Counted from the first letter of the stretch, positions 25,158 to 34,315 are shown. The stretch: 64,000 nucleotides of DNA from Paenibacillus sp. 37 (GCF_008386395.1 NZ_CP043761.1:2232001-2296000); one strand, 5' to 3'. A program made the numbers and translations. Notes: a model not told the origin generated them from the letters alone.

Positions 25158-25967
25158 ATGGATTGGATTATTGGCGCCGTATGCGCTTCTATGGTGGCAG
25201 GTGCTGCCTATGCGAAAAAGTCGCTAACCTTGTCTGGCTGCCTGGCAGCCATCATGATGGGAACGATATATTACGGAGCGGGTAACCTGTTCTGGTTTGG
25301 CACGTTATTGTTGTTTTTCATTACTTCAACGTTGCTCTCCAGGTTTCGTAAAGATCGGAAGCAGGAGCTGGAGAAATCCTATGCCAAGTCAGGAAATCGG
25401 GATGCAGGACAAGTGATGGCTAATGGTGGAATGGGTATGTTCCTATGTCTGGGATACTGGATATTTCCACATCCGGCATGGGTGTATGCTTTCATTGGTG
25501 TAATGGCTACCGTTACATCGGATACATGGGCAACCGAAATTGGGAGTCTCAGTCGCAAGCCGCCGCGCTCTGTGTTCACGTGGAAGGTACTTACGCCAGG
25601 TGCTTCAGGAGGTGTTTCACTTCTTGGCACCGTGGCTGCAGCCGTAGGCGGGGCTTTGATTGGTGCGGGAGCATTCTTGTTTTCCTGGATCGCCGGGATC
25701 GAAGGGTTTGGTCTGTTTAGTTGGACTTTTGTCGGTCTTGTAGGCGGGTTGGCAGGGGCTTTTGCTGATTCCTATCTGGGTGCAACGTTGCAGATGATGT
25801 ATCGTTGTACGGTGTGTGGCCGTGAAGTTGAGGTACATGAACATTGTGGGCATCCAACGGTTCGGGCTCGTGGCTGGGCATGGATGAGTAACGACCTGGT
25901 GAACGTGCTTAGCTCAGTGATCGGCGGATGTGTGGCGATTGGTTTAGGTAACATTTTGGCGTTGTAA
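25158..25967 (+). CDS. DUF92 family membrane protein (TIGR00297)
   Basis: The 269-residue protein has about six membrane segments and the DUF92 signatures ATVTSDTWATEIGSLS and TPGASGGVSLLGT. Plant relatives (VTE6) are phytyl-phosphate kinases, so a polyprenyl- or isoprenoid-phosphate-related CTP/lipid kinase role is possible but unproven in bacteria. A cysteine/histidine-rich loop (CTVCGREVEVHEHCG) near residue 215 looks like a small metal site and recurs in the family. The start at ATG 25158 follows GGAGACATT. TATAAT lies at 25090-25095. Confidence 0.85.
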   Translation: MDWIIGAVCASMVAGAAYAKKSLTLSGCLAAIMMGTIYYGAGNLFWFGTLLLFFITSTLLSRFRKDRKQELEKSYAKSGNRDAGQVMANGGMGMFLCLGYWIFPHPAWVYAFIGVMATVTSDTWATEIGSLSRKPPRSVFTWKVLTPGASGGVSLLGTVAAAVGGALIGAGAFLFSWIAGIEGFGLFSWTFVGLVGGLAGAFADSYLGATLQMMYRCTVCGREVEVHEHCGHPTVRARGWAWMSNDLVNVLSSVIGGCVAIGLGNILAL

Positions 25968-25979
25968 GGGGGAGTACAT

Positions 25980-26558
25980 TTGAGCACGGTACAGGGAGAC
26001 AAATCGGAGGCTATTTTGGATGCGGCCTATGGTATTTTTGGCTCGAAAGGTTTTTATGAGACGAAAATGTCTGATATAGCAGACGAAGCCGGCATCGCAA
26101 AAGGCACCATTTATTTATATTTCAAAAGCAAGGAACAATTATTTATCGCAGTATCCAAGCGGGACTGTAACAGCTTTATTAGCCGCCTGGAATATGCTTT
26201 GAACTCACATGAGAACACAGGTGATAAACTTGGAGCAATAGCCAAGACTCACCTTACGTATTATTATGAGCGCCGCAATCATACCAAGCTCTTTTTTATG
26301 GCACCCAATAATGATCCGGACCTGATGAAATTCATGAAGGCATTCATGAATCAATACATGAGTATGGTGTGTGAGGTATTGGAAAGTGCAAGTGTACCTG
26401 AGCCTGTATTGCTCGCTGAAGCCTACATTGGAATTCTGGACCGGCTGAAGATGGATATCATGTTAAATCCGGAGTTTAATGAGGAACATCTGAACAAACG
26501 AATTGCTTTTGCAGCAGCATTGTTTCTGGACGGATGCCGCTCTTTTTTACAAGTTTAA
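25980..26558 (+). CDS. TetR family transcriptional regulator
   Basis: A 192-residue one-domain repressor. The helix-turn-helix is in MSDIADEAGIAKGTIYLYFKSKEQLF (about residues 31-56), and the rest is the variable ligand-binding domain. TTG 25980 has GGGGGAG before it. It follows the DUF92 gene by 12 bp and precedes the yfmR-like gene by 60 bp. Overall it resembles the FadR/YsiA-type lipid-responsive TetR regulators, but the ligand is not known. Confidence 0.9.
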   Translation: MSTVQGDKSEAILDAAYGIFGSKGFYETKMSDIADEAGIAKGTIYLYFKSKEQLFIAVSKRDCNSFISRLEYALNSHENTGDKLGAIAKTHLTYYYERRNHTKLFFMAPNNDPDLMKFMKAFMNQYMSMVCEVLESASVPEPVLLAEAYIGILDRLKMDIMLNPEFNEEHLNKRIAFAAALFLDGCRSFLQV

Positions 26559-26618
26559 AGTTAGTGCGCGGATGTACGTAATGTTGAATATTAATTTACA
26601 GAGAAGTGGGTACGAGCA

Positions 26619-28550
26619 ATGAACATAATGACGGTAGAGCAAATTGCAAAAAGTTATGGCGAAAAAATATTGTTCAAGGACGCTTCATTTGGCATGGCTG
26701 ATCAGGACAAGATTGGTGTCGTTGGGGTAAATGGAACCGGTAAATCCACGTTTTTGCGTGTGATATCTGGCATGGAACCTGCAGATGCGGGACAGATCTC
26801 GATCGGTAATGATGTACGAATTCAGTTCCTGGCGCAAAATCCAGACTTCAATCCGGATAATACAGTACTGCAACAAGTATTCGAAGGTGACAGCCTGGAA
26901 ATGAAGACCGTGCGAGAATATACGGAAACGATGGAATTATTGGAACTGAATTCGTCCGATCCAGCGTTGCAAGAGCGGTTATTACGTTTGAATCAGCAAA
27001 TGGAGCAGCTTCAGCTCTGGCAGATGGAGAGTGAAGCGAAGAGCATTTTGTCCAAGCTGGGTATTCGTCAATTCGATGCACTGATGGGCACATTGTCTGG
27101 CGGACAACGCAAAAGGGTAGCACTTGCTGCTGCACTAATTCATCCTTGTGAACTGCTCATTCTGGATGAGCCGACGAACCATATTGATAATGATTCGGTC
27201 GTATGGCTCGAGCAGTACTTGCAGAAGCGCCGCGGTGCACTGCTTATGATTACGCATGATCGGTATTTCCTGGATCGTGTGGCGAATGTCATGCTGGAAT
27301 TGGATCATGGACGTTTGTTCCGGTATGAAGCCAACTATACACGCTTTCTGGAACTGAAAGCGGAGCGTGAAGAACGGGAAGCCTCTTCCGAACAGAAGCG
27401 TAAGAACTTGCTTCGGACAGAGCTTGCATGGATTCGTCGTGGTGCCAAGGCACGGACGACGAAACAAAAAGCGAGAATTGATCGCTTCGAACAACTCAAA
27501 GACCAACAAGGAGTCCAGCGCTCGGGTTCATTGGAAGTATCGGTTGGCTCCACTCGTTTGGGTAAAAAGATTCTGGAGATCGAGCATCTTTCCAAATCCG
27601 TGGGTGGCCGCACGCTCATCGAAGATCTGAGTTATATTGCCGTACCTGGAGATCGGGTAGGGATTGTCGGACCGAACGGTAGTGGTAAGTCCACGTTGCT
27701 TCAGATGATATCTGGCAAGCTGGAACCTGATGCAGGTGTGGTTGACGTTGGTCCTACGGTCAATCTGGGTTATTTCACACAGGAACATCAGGAGATGGAC
27801 GAATCTCTTCGTGTCATAGAGTATATTAAAGAAGTGGCCGAGAATGTGAAAACGGCCGATGGCTCTCTGATTACAGCATCCCAGATGCTGGAGCGGTTCC
27901 TGTTTACCCCGGCATCCCAGTGGACGCCAATCTCGCGTCTTTCTGGTGGAGAGAAGCGTCGCCTGTATCTGCTGCGTGTGCTGATGGCTGCGCCGAATGT
28001 ATTGCTGCTGGATGAGCCGACGAATGATCTGGACATCCAGACACTCGCTGTACTGGAAGACTACCTGGATGATTTCCCCGGTGTTGTCTTTGTCGTATCC
28101 CATGATCGCTATTTCCTTGATCGTACTGTGGATAAAGTGCTGTCTTTTGAGGGCAACGGTGCTGTACGTGTACACGTCGGCGACTACAGTGAATATGCGG
28201 AATGGATGCTGAAAAATGCGCCTGGAGCTAATCAAGAGAGTGACACAGGAGCGGCGAAGGTGAAGCAGTCATCGGAGAAAGCGACGCCTGCTGTGTCAGC
28301 GGCCAAACCGAAGTTGAAATTTAGCTTCAAGGAGCAACGTGAATACGACCAGATTGATGAAAATATTGAGAAGGCTGAAGCCAATCTTGTCCGGATTAAC
28401 AAAGAGATGGAAGAGTCATTTAGTGATTCTGCCCGTCTGCAGGAGTTGATGGCGGAGCAGGTTGAGGCTGAACGTCATCTGGATGAATTGATGGAACGCT
28501 GGACCGTTCTGAATGAACTTGCAGAGCAGATTGAGCAGAGCAAGTCTTAA
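26619..28550 (+). CDS. yfmR: ABC-F ATPase, YfmR/Uup-like translation factor
   Basis: The 643-residue soluble protein has two ABC domains: Walker A GVNGTGKST (about residue 38) and GPNGSGKST (about 350), with signatures LSGGQRKRVALAAAL and LSGGEKRRLYLLRVL. They are joined by a linker with LAWIRRGAKARTTKQKARI, diagnostic of Uup/YfmR. A C-terminal coiled coil (about 565-640) follows a charged linker. B. subtilis YfmR binds stalled ribosomes and overlaps EF-P in relieving polyproline stalls; the same role is expected. There is no membrane domain, so it is not a transporter. Confidence 0.93.
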   Translation: MNIMTVEQIAKSYGEKILFKDASFGMADQDKIGVVGVNGTGKSTFLRVISGMEPADAGQISIGNDVRIQFLAQNPDFNPDNTVLQQVFEGDSLEMKTVREYTETMELLELNSSDPALQERLLRLNQQMEQLQLWQMESEAKSILSKLGIRQFDALMGTLSGGQRKRVALAAALIHPCELLILDEPTNHIDNDSVVWLEQYLQKRRGALLMITHDRYFLDRVANVMLELDHGRLFRYEANYTRFLELKAEREEREASSEQKRKNLLRTELAWIRRGAKARTTKQKARIDRFEQLKDQQGVQRSGSLEVSVGSTRLGKKILEIEHLSKSVGGRTLIEDLSYIAVPGDRVGIVGPNGSGKSTLLQMISGKLEPDAGVVDVGPTVNLGYFTQEHQEMDESLRVIEYIKEVAENVKTADGSLITASQMLERFLFTPASQWTPISRLSGGEKRRLYLLRVLMAAPNVLLLDEPTNDLDIQTLAVLEDYLDDFPGVVFVVSHDRYFLDRTVDKVLSFEGNGAVRVHVGDYSEYAEWMLKNAPGANQESDTGAAKVKQSSEKATPAVSAAKPKLKFSFKEQREYDQIDENIEKAEANLVRINKEMEESFSDSARLQELMAEQVEAERHLDELMERWTVLNELAEQIEQSKS

Positions 28551-28563
28551 TTTATAACTAAAC

Positions 28564-28621
28564 ATCGCCCTTTCTTTCTATAGTGACTTTATGTCGCATT
28601 GGAGAAAAGGGCGATTTTTTT
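28564..28621 (+). terminator. Terminator after yfmR
   Basis: ATCGCCCTTT (28564-28573) pairs perfectly with AAAGGGCGAT (28606-28615), followed by seven T residues. Confidence 0.8.
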
Positions 28622-28714
28622 GTCTGCGAATTTGCGATTTTATGTGAAACGTTCTGTATGTTCATTACGTTGTATAAGTAAAGAATTCCATAGAAGGGAG
28701 AGAACACCACACTC

Positions 28715-29653
28715 ATGTATAAGGAAATTAATGAACAGTTGGCAGTGCTCAAGGAAAAGGGGAGAATTTACGAGAAATGGACCAAACGTCTGGAGAAGCT
28801 GCAAACGGAGGAAAGCGAATGGGAAGCAAAGGTAAAGCGTCGTCTGGAGCATCTCCAGAAGGAGCAGAAGGATGTTGATCGACTGAACAGTATGACATTG
28901 TCGGCATTTTTCTATCAACTGATTGGCAAGAAGACAGAACGGCTGGAGAAGGAAGAGCTGGAACTCATGGAGAGCAAGGCTGCATACGACACTGCTTGTC
29001 GCATGTTACAAGACGTACAGGAGCAACGAATTCATGTGGAGCAGGAGTTGGAGGGCGGGCGGCATTATCAATACTGGCAAAGCGATTACAACGCGCTGTG
29101 GGGGAAGAAGGAAGGTCGACTGCTGGACCAGGATGCGGAATTGCAACAGATGGCTGAGAATCGGGAACATCTGGCAAGTGAGCTTCAGGAACTGGATGAA
29201 GCTTTCCGGGAGGGGGAATACCTGGTCTATGCCCTTGAACGTGCCGAGAAGGCTTTGTCTTCGGCAGGTAATTGGGGTGTATATGACATGATGGGTGGTG
29301 GAGTGATCTCCACACATATCAAGCGAGGACGAATGGATGACGCTCAGGTCGCCATCATGGATGCAGGTAAGCGTCTACGACGTTTCCAGAAGGAGTTGGA
29401 GGATGTAGAGATGGCTGTACACGCGGATCTGCATCTGGGAGGTCTGCTTTCATTCGCAGACTATTTCTTCGATAACCTCTTCGTGGACTGGATGGTTCAG
29501 GACAAAATTCGCAAAGCCGAACGTCAGGTGAAGGATGGACTGAGTGCCGTTCGGAAAACCATGCATGTGTTAAGAAATGAAATGCGTGACCATAAGGCAG
29601 AGTTAGAGATATTGGATCGTAAGTATCATGCATATGTCGAACAGGCAGATTAA
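28715..29653 (+). CDS. Coiled-coil hypothetical protein
   Basis: A 312-residue cytosolic protein dominated by charged heptads (about residues 1-125 and 220-310). Between them lies a compact segment with SSAGNWGVYDMMGGGVISTHIKRGRMDDAQ (split here only as NWGVYDMMGGG and HIKRGRMDDAQ), a pattern I have seen in uncharacterised Gram-positive proteins. There is no signal peptide, membrane helix or catalytic motif. The start at ATG 28715 has GGGAGAG 12 bases upstream. It is monocistronic between two strong hairpins. No function is assigned. Confidence 0.75.
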   Translation: MYKEINEQLAVLKEKGRIYEKWTKRLEKLQTEESEWEAKVKRRLEHLQKEQKDVDRLNSMTLSAFFYQLIGKKTERLEKEELELMESKAAYDTACRMLQDVQEQRIHVEQELEGGRHYQYWQSDYNALWGKKEGRLLDQDAELQQMAENREHLASELQELDEAFREGEYLVYALERAEKALSSAGNWGVYDMMGGGVISTHIKRGRMDDAQVAIMDAGKRLRRFQKELEDVEMAVHADLHLGGLLSFADYFFDNLFVDWMVQDKIRKAERQVKDGLSAVRKTMHVLRNEMRDHKAELEILDRKYHAYVEQAD

Positions 29654-29667
29654 AAGAAATGACAACA

Positions 29668-29713
29668 AAGGCCCCTTCCAAGCACACCGAATTGTGTGCT
29701 TGGAAGGGGCCTT
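29668..29713. terminator. Perfect 20-bp stem between convergent genes
   Basis: The arms at 29668-29687 and 29694-29713 are exact complements around a six-base loop. T-runs are weak on both sides (CTTCTGCTT; CTTTGTTGTC). It probably terminates both the coiled-coil gene and the M42 peptidase gene. Confidence 0.7.
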
Positions 29714-29762
29714 CTGCTTAGACGAACATGCCATGATAATTTCGTCGATCAATGATTCTTTT

Positions 29763-30803
29763 TTATTTGGTTGTAATGTAGGCTGTGAGCAATCGTGCTG
29801 TATTCAGGACAGCATCCTTATGTGTACGCTCCATGGAATGAGATGCGTGAACTCCAGGACCGATCAGTGCTGCACGGATATTGTTTCCTCCGCGCAATGC
29901 TGCGCTGCCATCTGAGCCATAGTGGGGATAAATGTCCACGACGTAATCCATTCCATCTTGTTTGGCCAGTTCAATGAGACGACTGGTCATATCGTAGTCA
30001 TAAGGGCCAGAAGAATCTTTGGCACATATGGAAACGTCAGTTTCTTTACAGCTCAGGTCATCACCCATGGCTCCCATGTCTACAGCGATCATTTCACTGA
30101 TTTCCGCAGGGATATACGATGCGCCATGTCCAACTTCTTCATAGTTCGAGATAAGCAGAGAGACGTTATGTAATGGTTTCCAGCCTTCTCGATGTGCAGA
30201 CTCAAGGATGCCGAAGAGGGCTGCCACGCTGGCTTTGTCGTCCAGATGACGTGATTTGATATAACCACTCGGCGTGATGACTGCGCGAGCATCAAAGGAG
30301 ATAAAGTCACCGACAGAGATCCCGAGTTTCAACACATCTTCCTTGGAGGAGACAACTTCATCGATTCGAACTTCCATATGGCTCTCGGTCCGTTCAAATG
30401 TGCGTGCATCCGGATAGACGTGTACAGACGGATGAAGGGAGAGAATGGTGCCTGTGTATGTCTTTCCATCCCGTGTATGGATGGTGCAATATTCGTTTTC
30501 GATACTTTGCATCGAAAACCCACCGACAGAGGTAAGCTTCAATGTGCCATAGGATGTAACCGAGCGAACCATGGCCCCTAGCGTATCTACGTGAGCGCTT
30601 AAAGCAATTGTCTTGGAAGAGTCCTGTCCGGGCAATGTAAGCACCGCACCGCCCTTGTTATTCAGCTCACAGGCGATGCCCAGTGCTGCTGCTTCCTTCC
30701 GGATCATCTCGATAATATGATGTGTGTAACCACTTGGGCTTGGTGTATCCAGCAATTTTTTCAGGAAAGACAGAACGTATGATTCATCAATTGTAAAACT
30801 CAT
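29763..30803 (-). CDS. M42 family metallopeptidase (glutamyl aminopeptidase/endoglucanase-type)
   Basis: A 346-residue di-metal aminopeptidase. Metal-binding signatures are SAHVDTLGAM (His/Asp), the bridging Asp in HLDDKASVAAL, the catalytic Glu pair in SNYEEVGHGA and the later Asp/His ligands in VDMGAMG and HASHSMERTH. Members form large tetrahedral dodecamers that trim short peptides in the cytosol. ATG 30803 has GGAGGAAATTACACA before it; the ORF's earlier starts have no ribosome binding site. It is monocistronic. Confidence 0.93.
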   Translation of the reverse strand: MSFTIDESYVLSFLKKLLDTPSPSGYTHHIIEMIRKEAAALGIACELNNKGGAVLTLPGQDSSKTIALSAHVDTLGAMVRSVTSYGTLKLTSVGGFSMQSIENEYCTIHTRDGKTYTGTILSLHPSVHVYPDARTFERTESHMEVRIDEVVSSKEDVLKLGISVGDFISFDARAVITPSGYIKSRHLDDKASVAALFGILESAHREGWKPLHNVSLLISNYEEVGHGASYIPAEISEMIAVDMGAMGDDLSCKETDVSICAKDSSGPYDYDMTSRLIELAKQDGMDYVVDIYPHYGSDGSAALRGGNNIRAALIGPGVHASHSMERTHKDAVLNTARLLTAYITTK

Positions 30804-30848
30804 TGTGTAATTTCCTCCTCGGATCGTGGGTATGGTGTGAAACAAAAT

Positions 30849-30906
30849 ACAGCCTGTCTGGGGGAGAGAATGTGATACTAACATTCCTGACTCGCCAGCA
30901 GGCTGT
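30849..30906 (-). terminator. Terminator of the lapA-like gene
   Basis: On the minus strand ACAGCCTG (30906-30899) pairs with CAGGCTGT (30856-30849), followed by ATTTTGTTT. Confidence 0.55.
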
Positions 30907-30916
30907 CTCTGATTGG

Positions 30917-31297
30917 TTACAGTGTTCCCGTAGGGTTTCCTTTGCGCTGACTCTGGATCGAATCATTCTCCAATAGGCTGTTGGGTTCATTTGAGTCAAG
31001 CGAATCCATCGTTTTGAAAGAATCGAGTGAAGATTGGCTTGTCGCGGAACTTTCCAATTCAGATACACGCAATTTCAGTTGTTTATTTTCACGTTGCAGT
31101 CTGTATTGGCGATAAATGCCATATGACCCTACAATAATTCCACCGATCAGGGTACAGCCGAGAATGAGCAAAATCAGCGGGATTTGTACCGTGTTAAATA
31201 ACAGGTTGACTTGTACGGAATCCACATTAATGACCGCAAAGATTCCCGTGAGCAGTGCAAAAACAAGACCTGCTATGAGTGCCCATTGCATTTTCAT
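30917..31297 (-). CDS. LapA-domain membrane protein
   Basis: The 126-residue protein has two membrane helices (about residues 5-24 and 39-60) joined by the LapA/DUF1049 motif FAVINVDSVQVNLLF. A short coiled coil (RENKQLKLRVSELE) and a Ser/Asp-rich tail complete it. LapA proteins help lipopolysaccharide assembly in Gram-negatives, but their role in Firmicutes is unknown. AGGAGGCAACACC precedes the ATG. Confidence 0.85.
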   Translation of the reverse strand: MKMQWALIAGLVFALLTGIFAVINVDSVQVNLLFNTVQIPLILLILGCTLIGGIIVGSYGIYRQYRLQRENKQLKLRVSELESSATSQSSLDSFKTMDSLDSNEPNSLLENDSIQSQRKGNPTGTL

Positions 31298-31378
31298 GGT
31301 GTTGCCTCCTTGTTGAACAATTGAGAACTAGATATGCATTACCCAATATTCGGGTATGTTGCATCTTGCAATGATGAT

Positions 31379-31407
31379 AAAATCCCCTGCCCAAACGGGC
31401 AAGGGAT
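31379..31407 (-). terminator. Terminator of pepF
   Basis: On the minus strand TCCCTTGCCC (31406-31397) pairs with GGGCAGGGGA (31392-31383), followed by TTTT. Confidence 0.7.
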
Positions 31408-31430
31408 GCAGGTCACATGGAAAGACAACC

Positions 31431-33350
31431 TTATTTGGTTAGCTGCTCCATCTGTTCAATCAATTCCTTGAACACACTCATAGCTTCACGAATTGGCTGT
31501 GGTGTAGACATATCCACACCAGCTTTTTTCAGAATGTTGATGGAGTAATCACTGCCACCGCTCTTCAGGAAGCCAAGATATCGGTCAACCGCCGGTTGGC
31601 CCTCTTCCAGGATTTGCTTGGAAAAGCTTGTCGCTGCGGAGAAGCCTGTAGCATATTTGTAAACGTAGAAGCTGTTATAGAAGTGGGGAATACGAGCCCA
31701 TTCCATTTCAATTTCTTTGTCGACAGCCATGCCTTCTCCGTGATATTTAACGTTCAGATCATAATAGATCTCGGATAACAATTGTGGTGTTAATGCGTCA
31801 CCTTGTTCCGCACGTTCATGAATGATTTTCTCGAATTCAGCAAACATGGTCTGACGGAATACCGTTGTACGGAATTGGTCGGCATAATAGGTTAACAGAT
31901 ACAATTTTTCCTTTGGATCTGTTGATTTGTTAAGCAGGTAATCCATGAGCAACGCTTCGTTGGTCGTGGATGCAACCTCTGCCAGGAAGATGGTGTACTG
32001 GGCATCACGATACGGAAGTGTTGTATCCGAGTAATGTGAATGCAAAGCGTGACCCATTTCATGTGCGAGTGTGAACATGCTGTTCAGGTTATCTTTGTGA
32101 TTCAACAAGACATACGGGTGAGTGCCATAAGCGCCCCAGGCATATGCGCCAGAACGTTTATTTTCATTCTCATATATATCGATCCAGCGGTTATCATATC
32201 CAGTCTGCAATGCGTCAGCATAGTCCTTGCCGAGTGGTTTCAGACCATCTTTGACCGTTTGTTTCGCTTCCTCATAGGTAATATCCATTTTGTATTCGTC
32301 TACGAGTGGAGCGAACAGATCGTACATGTGCAATTGATCCACACCCAGCAACTTTTTGCGCAGGTCCATATAACGATGCAATAACGGAAGGCTCTCGTGA
32401 ATGGTGTCTACCAGATTGGTATACACATCCGTTGGGATGTTATCTCCATATAGGGACATTTCCATCACGGAAGGGTACTTCCGAACATTAGCATAGAACA
32501 TATTTTTGGTTACATTTGCGTTCAAGGCAGCGGCAATTGTGTTCTTCTGTTTAGCATAGGTTTCGTATACCGCTTTGAAGGCACGTTCGCGAACTTCACG
32601 GTTAGGGTTCTCCAGGAACTGAATGTAGCTGCCGTGTGTCAGCTCGACTTCCTTACCATGTTCATCCTTGATTCTTGGAAACTTGAGATCGGCGTTATTC
32701 AGCATGCTGAAGATGGTCTGTGGTGCTTGTGAAAGGTTGCCTACCTGTGCAAGCAAAGCCTCTTCAGCTTGGCTAAGAACATGGGCTTTTTCGCGTTTCA
32801 TCTCTTCCAGCGTAAATGTATAAGCAGAGAGTTTTTCGTTCGCAATAAATGCGTCCAACTGATCATCAGGCAGGGAAAGAATCTCCGGTGTGACAAAAGA
32901 AAGTGCTTCACCAACCCGTACGCCTAATTTCTGGGCTTTTTGGGACAGGTTTTGATATGTAGGATTAGCTGTGTCTTCATCTTGATGCATGCGTGCGTAC
33001 ACAAAGAGGCGTTCTATTTTGAGGCTGATCTCATCTTCGAATTCGAAGCAAGATTTGAGTACATCAGGTTGATTCAGTTTGCCTTGGAATTCGGAGGCCT
33101 TCTTGGTCAAAGACGATACTTCTTCATATTCTTGATCCCAGGCTTTCTGATCGGCAAATAAATCTTCCAGTTTCCAGCTATGTTCAGCTGGCACCTCGGA
33201 ACGTTTCAATAATTGACTCATGGAAATCCTCCTTTGATGATCTGATGAATGGTTGGACGAAGCTGCCTTCGTCTCGCTTGCCTGTGCGGAGAGAGACGAA
33301 GGAATCAGACTAAGTACCAGGATAACAGATAGCGATTTCTGGTATTTCAA
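31431..33350 (-). CDS. pepF: Oligoendopeptidase F (M3 family), possible dual start
   Basis: The zinc site is in TLAHEMGHALHSHYSD with a downstream Glu in LAEVASTTNEALL, characteristic of M3B oligopeptidases that cut 7-17-residue peptides. Two starts look functional. TTG 33350 has AAGGAGG seven bases upstream and gives 639 residues with a signal peptide (hydrophobic residues 7-22, S-A-Q-A-S). ATG 33221 has AAAGGAGG six bases upstream and gives the 596-residue cytosolic form starting MSQLLKRSEVPAEH, the usual PepF N-terminus. The gene may thus make exported and internal enzymes. A ~84-bp gap with a possible promoter precedes it. Confidence 0.93.
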   Translation of the reverse strand: MKYQKSLSVILVLSLIPSSLSAQASETKAASSNHSSDHQRRISMSQLLKRSEVPAEHSWKLEDLFADQKAWDQEYEEVSSLTKKASEFQGKLNQPDVLKSCFEFEDEISLKIERLFVYARMHQDEDTANPTYQNLSQKAQKLGVRVGEALSFVTPEILSLPDDQLDAFIANEKLSAYTFTLEEMKREKAHVLSQAEEALLAQVGNLSQAPQTIFSMLNNADLKFPRIKDEHGKEVELTHGSYIQFLENPNREVRERAFKAVYETYAKQKNTIAAALNANVTKNMFYANVRKYPSVMEMSLYGDNIPTDVYTNLVDTIHESLPLLHRYMDLRKKLLGVDQLHMYDLFAPLVDEYKMDITYEEAKQTVKDGLKPLGKDYADALQTGYDNRWIDIYENENKRSGAYAWGAYGTHPYVLLNHKDNLNSMFTLAHEMGHALHSHYSDTTLPYRDAQYTIFLAEVASTTNEALLMDYLLNKSTDPKEKLYLLTYYADQFRTTVFRQTMFAEFEKIIHERAEQGDALTPQLLSEIYYDLNVKYHGEGMAVDKEIEMEWARIPHFYNSFYVYKYATGFSAATSFSKQILEEGQPAVDRYLGFLKSGGSDYSINILKKAGVDMSTPQPIREAMSVFKELIEQMEQLTK

Positions 33351-33434
33351 CGGCCTTCCTCCTTACGATACGAATAATCTCGTATAGTATGACCTTAGGC
33401 ACGTTGAAATATTTGAATATTTGGGTCCCCTTGA

Positions 33435-33620
33435 TTAGGCTCCCATGTTATACAGAAAATAAACGATCAGGAAAAAGGCGAAACAAATGAGCAGGGTAGC
33501 AATAAGCGCCATTCCGCGTCTCAGTCGATCCGGGATGGAATTGCGTCCCAGAATAAGCACAATACCAAGGGAGAAGGCAAGGATAATAAAGATGACGACA
33601 TTGCTAGAGTCAAGCTGCAT
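33435..33620 (-). CDS. Small two-helix membrane protein
   Basis: The 61-residue protein has two hydrophobic segments (about residues 8-25 and 36-57) around a basic turn, RNSIPDRLRRG. No family was recognised. AAAGGGG before the ATG lies at the end of the upstream gene, three bases away, so the two are translationally coupled. Confidence 0.65.
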   Translation of the reverse strand: MQLDSSNVVIFIILAFSLGIVLILGRNSIPDRLRRGMALIATLLICFAFFLIVYFLYNMGA

Positions 33621-33623
33621 GGG

Positions 33624-33857
33624 TTAGACCCCTTTGAAGGCAGCCATCAATTGACGCCATTCATCCTCACGGTTCTCAAAGTCTGCTTTTGGGAAACGGC
33701 GTTCAGCCCAGTGCATTAATGCAGGACGGCTTAGGAAAGTATGGCATTCTTCGCCCCACTCTTCCGAAATTTCTCGCAGTACGAGATATTTGCCTTGAAC
33801 TTCTACGGTCATCATATTCCACTTGTCTGTTTTGTATATTTCATGTTTTTTTATCAT
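33624..33857 (-). CDS. Small hypothetical cytosolic protein
   Basis: The 77-residue protein has several aromatic and charged residues (KYLVLREISEEWGEE, LMHWAERRFP). It has no cysteine cluster, although one Cys is present, and no membrane segment. The ATG follows GGAGACTACCT. It is cotranscribed with the two-helix membrane protein and is divergent from the cold-shock gene. The function is unknown. Confidence 0.65.
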   Translation of the reverse strand: MIKKHEIYKTDKWNMMTVEVQGKYLVLREISEEWGEECHTFLSRPALMHWAERRFPKADFENREDEWRQLMAAFKGV

Positions 33858-33945
33858 AGGTAGTCTCCAAACTAACGGTTTTGGTAAAATGATACCGTAC
33901 CCTACGATTCAAAGCAAATTTTTTCGACATTTATGGAAAGATAAA

Positions 33946-33998
33946 TTGCAAAATGGAAGCCCATACAGTATAATAAAGGTATTCGCCATAGATGGCGA
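33946..33998 (+). promoter_or_regulatory. Promoter and leader hairpin of the cold-shock gene
   Basis: TTGCAA (33946-33951), a 17-base spacer and TATAAT (33969-33974) form a good sigma-A promoter. RNA would start near 33981, directly at a TCGCCA-tagA-TGGCGA hairpin (33983-33998), nine bases before the TAGGAGG site. The hairpin may influence mRNA stability or temperature-dependent translation. Confidence 0.65.
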
Positions 33999-34019
33999 TA
34001 TTTTTAGGAGGTTTTTCAT

Positions 34020-34217
34020 TTGAAAGGTACAGTTAAATGGTTTAACGCAGAAAAAGGCTATGGCTTTATTTCAGTTGAAGGCGGCGAGGACGTATTCGTA
34101 CATTTCTCCGCAATCCAAGGAGATGGCTTCAAAACATTGGAAGAAGGTCAAGCGGTAGAATTCGAAATCACTGATGGAAACCGTGGTCCTCAAGCAGCTA
34201 ACGTAAACAAACTGTAA
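34020..34217 (+). CDS. Cold-shock protein (CspA/CspB family)
   Basis: A 65-residue single-stranded nucleic-acid-binding OB-fold protein. RNP1 is KGYGFISV and RNP2 is DVFVHFSAI, both intact. The family acts as an RNA chaperone and is often among the most abundant cellular proteins. The start is TTG 34020 after AGGAGGTTTTTCA. The monocistronic unit has a strong promoter upstream and a terminator at 34280-34315. Confidence 0.96.
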   Translation: MKGTVKWFNAEKGYGFISVEGGEDVFVHFSAIQGDGFKTLEEGQAVEFEITDGNRGPQAANVNKL

Positions 34218-34279
34218 GAATTTTTCCGGTCAACGGACTTCTTATATATGATAAATTTATAGCTGAATATTAAGAACCT

Positions 34280-34315
34280 AAGCACAGTCCCCCAAGGGAG
34301 GCTGTGCTTTTTTTG
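34280..34315 (+). terminator. Terminator of the cold-shock gene
   Basis: AAGCACAG (34280-34287) pairs with CTGTGCTT (34301-34308), followed by a T-run; a CCC/GGG step extends the stem. Confidence 0.8.
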
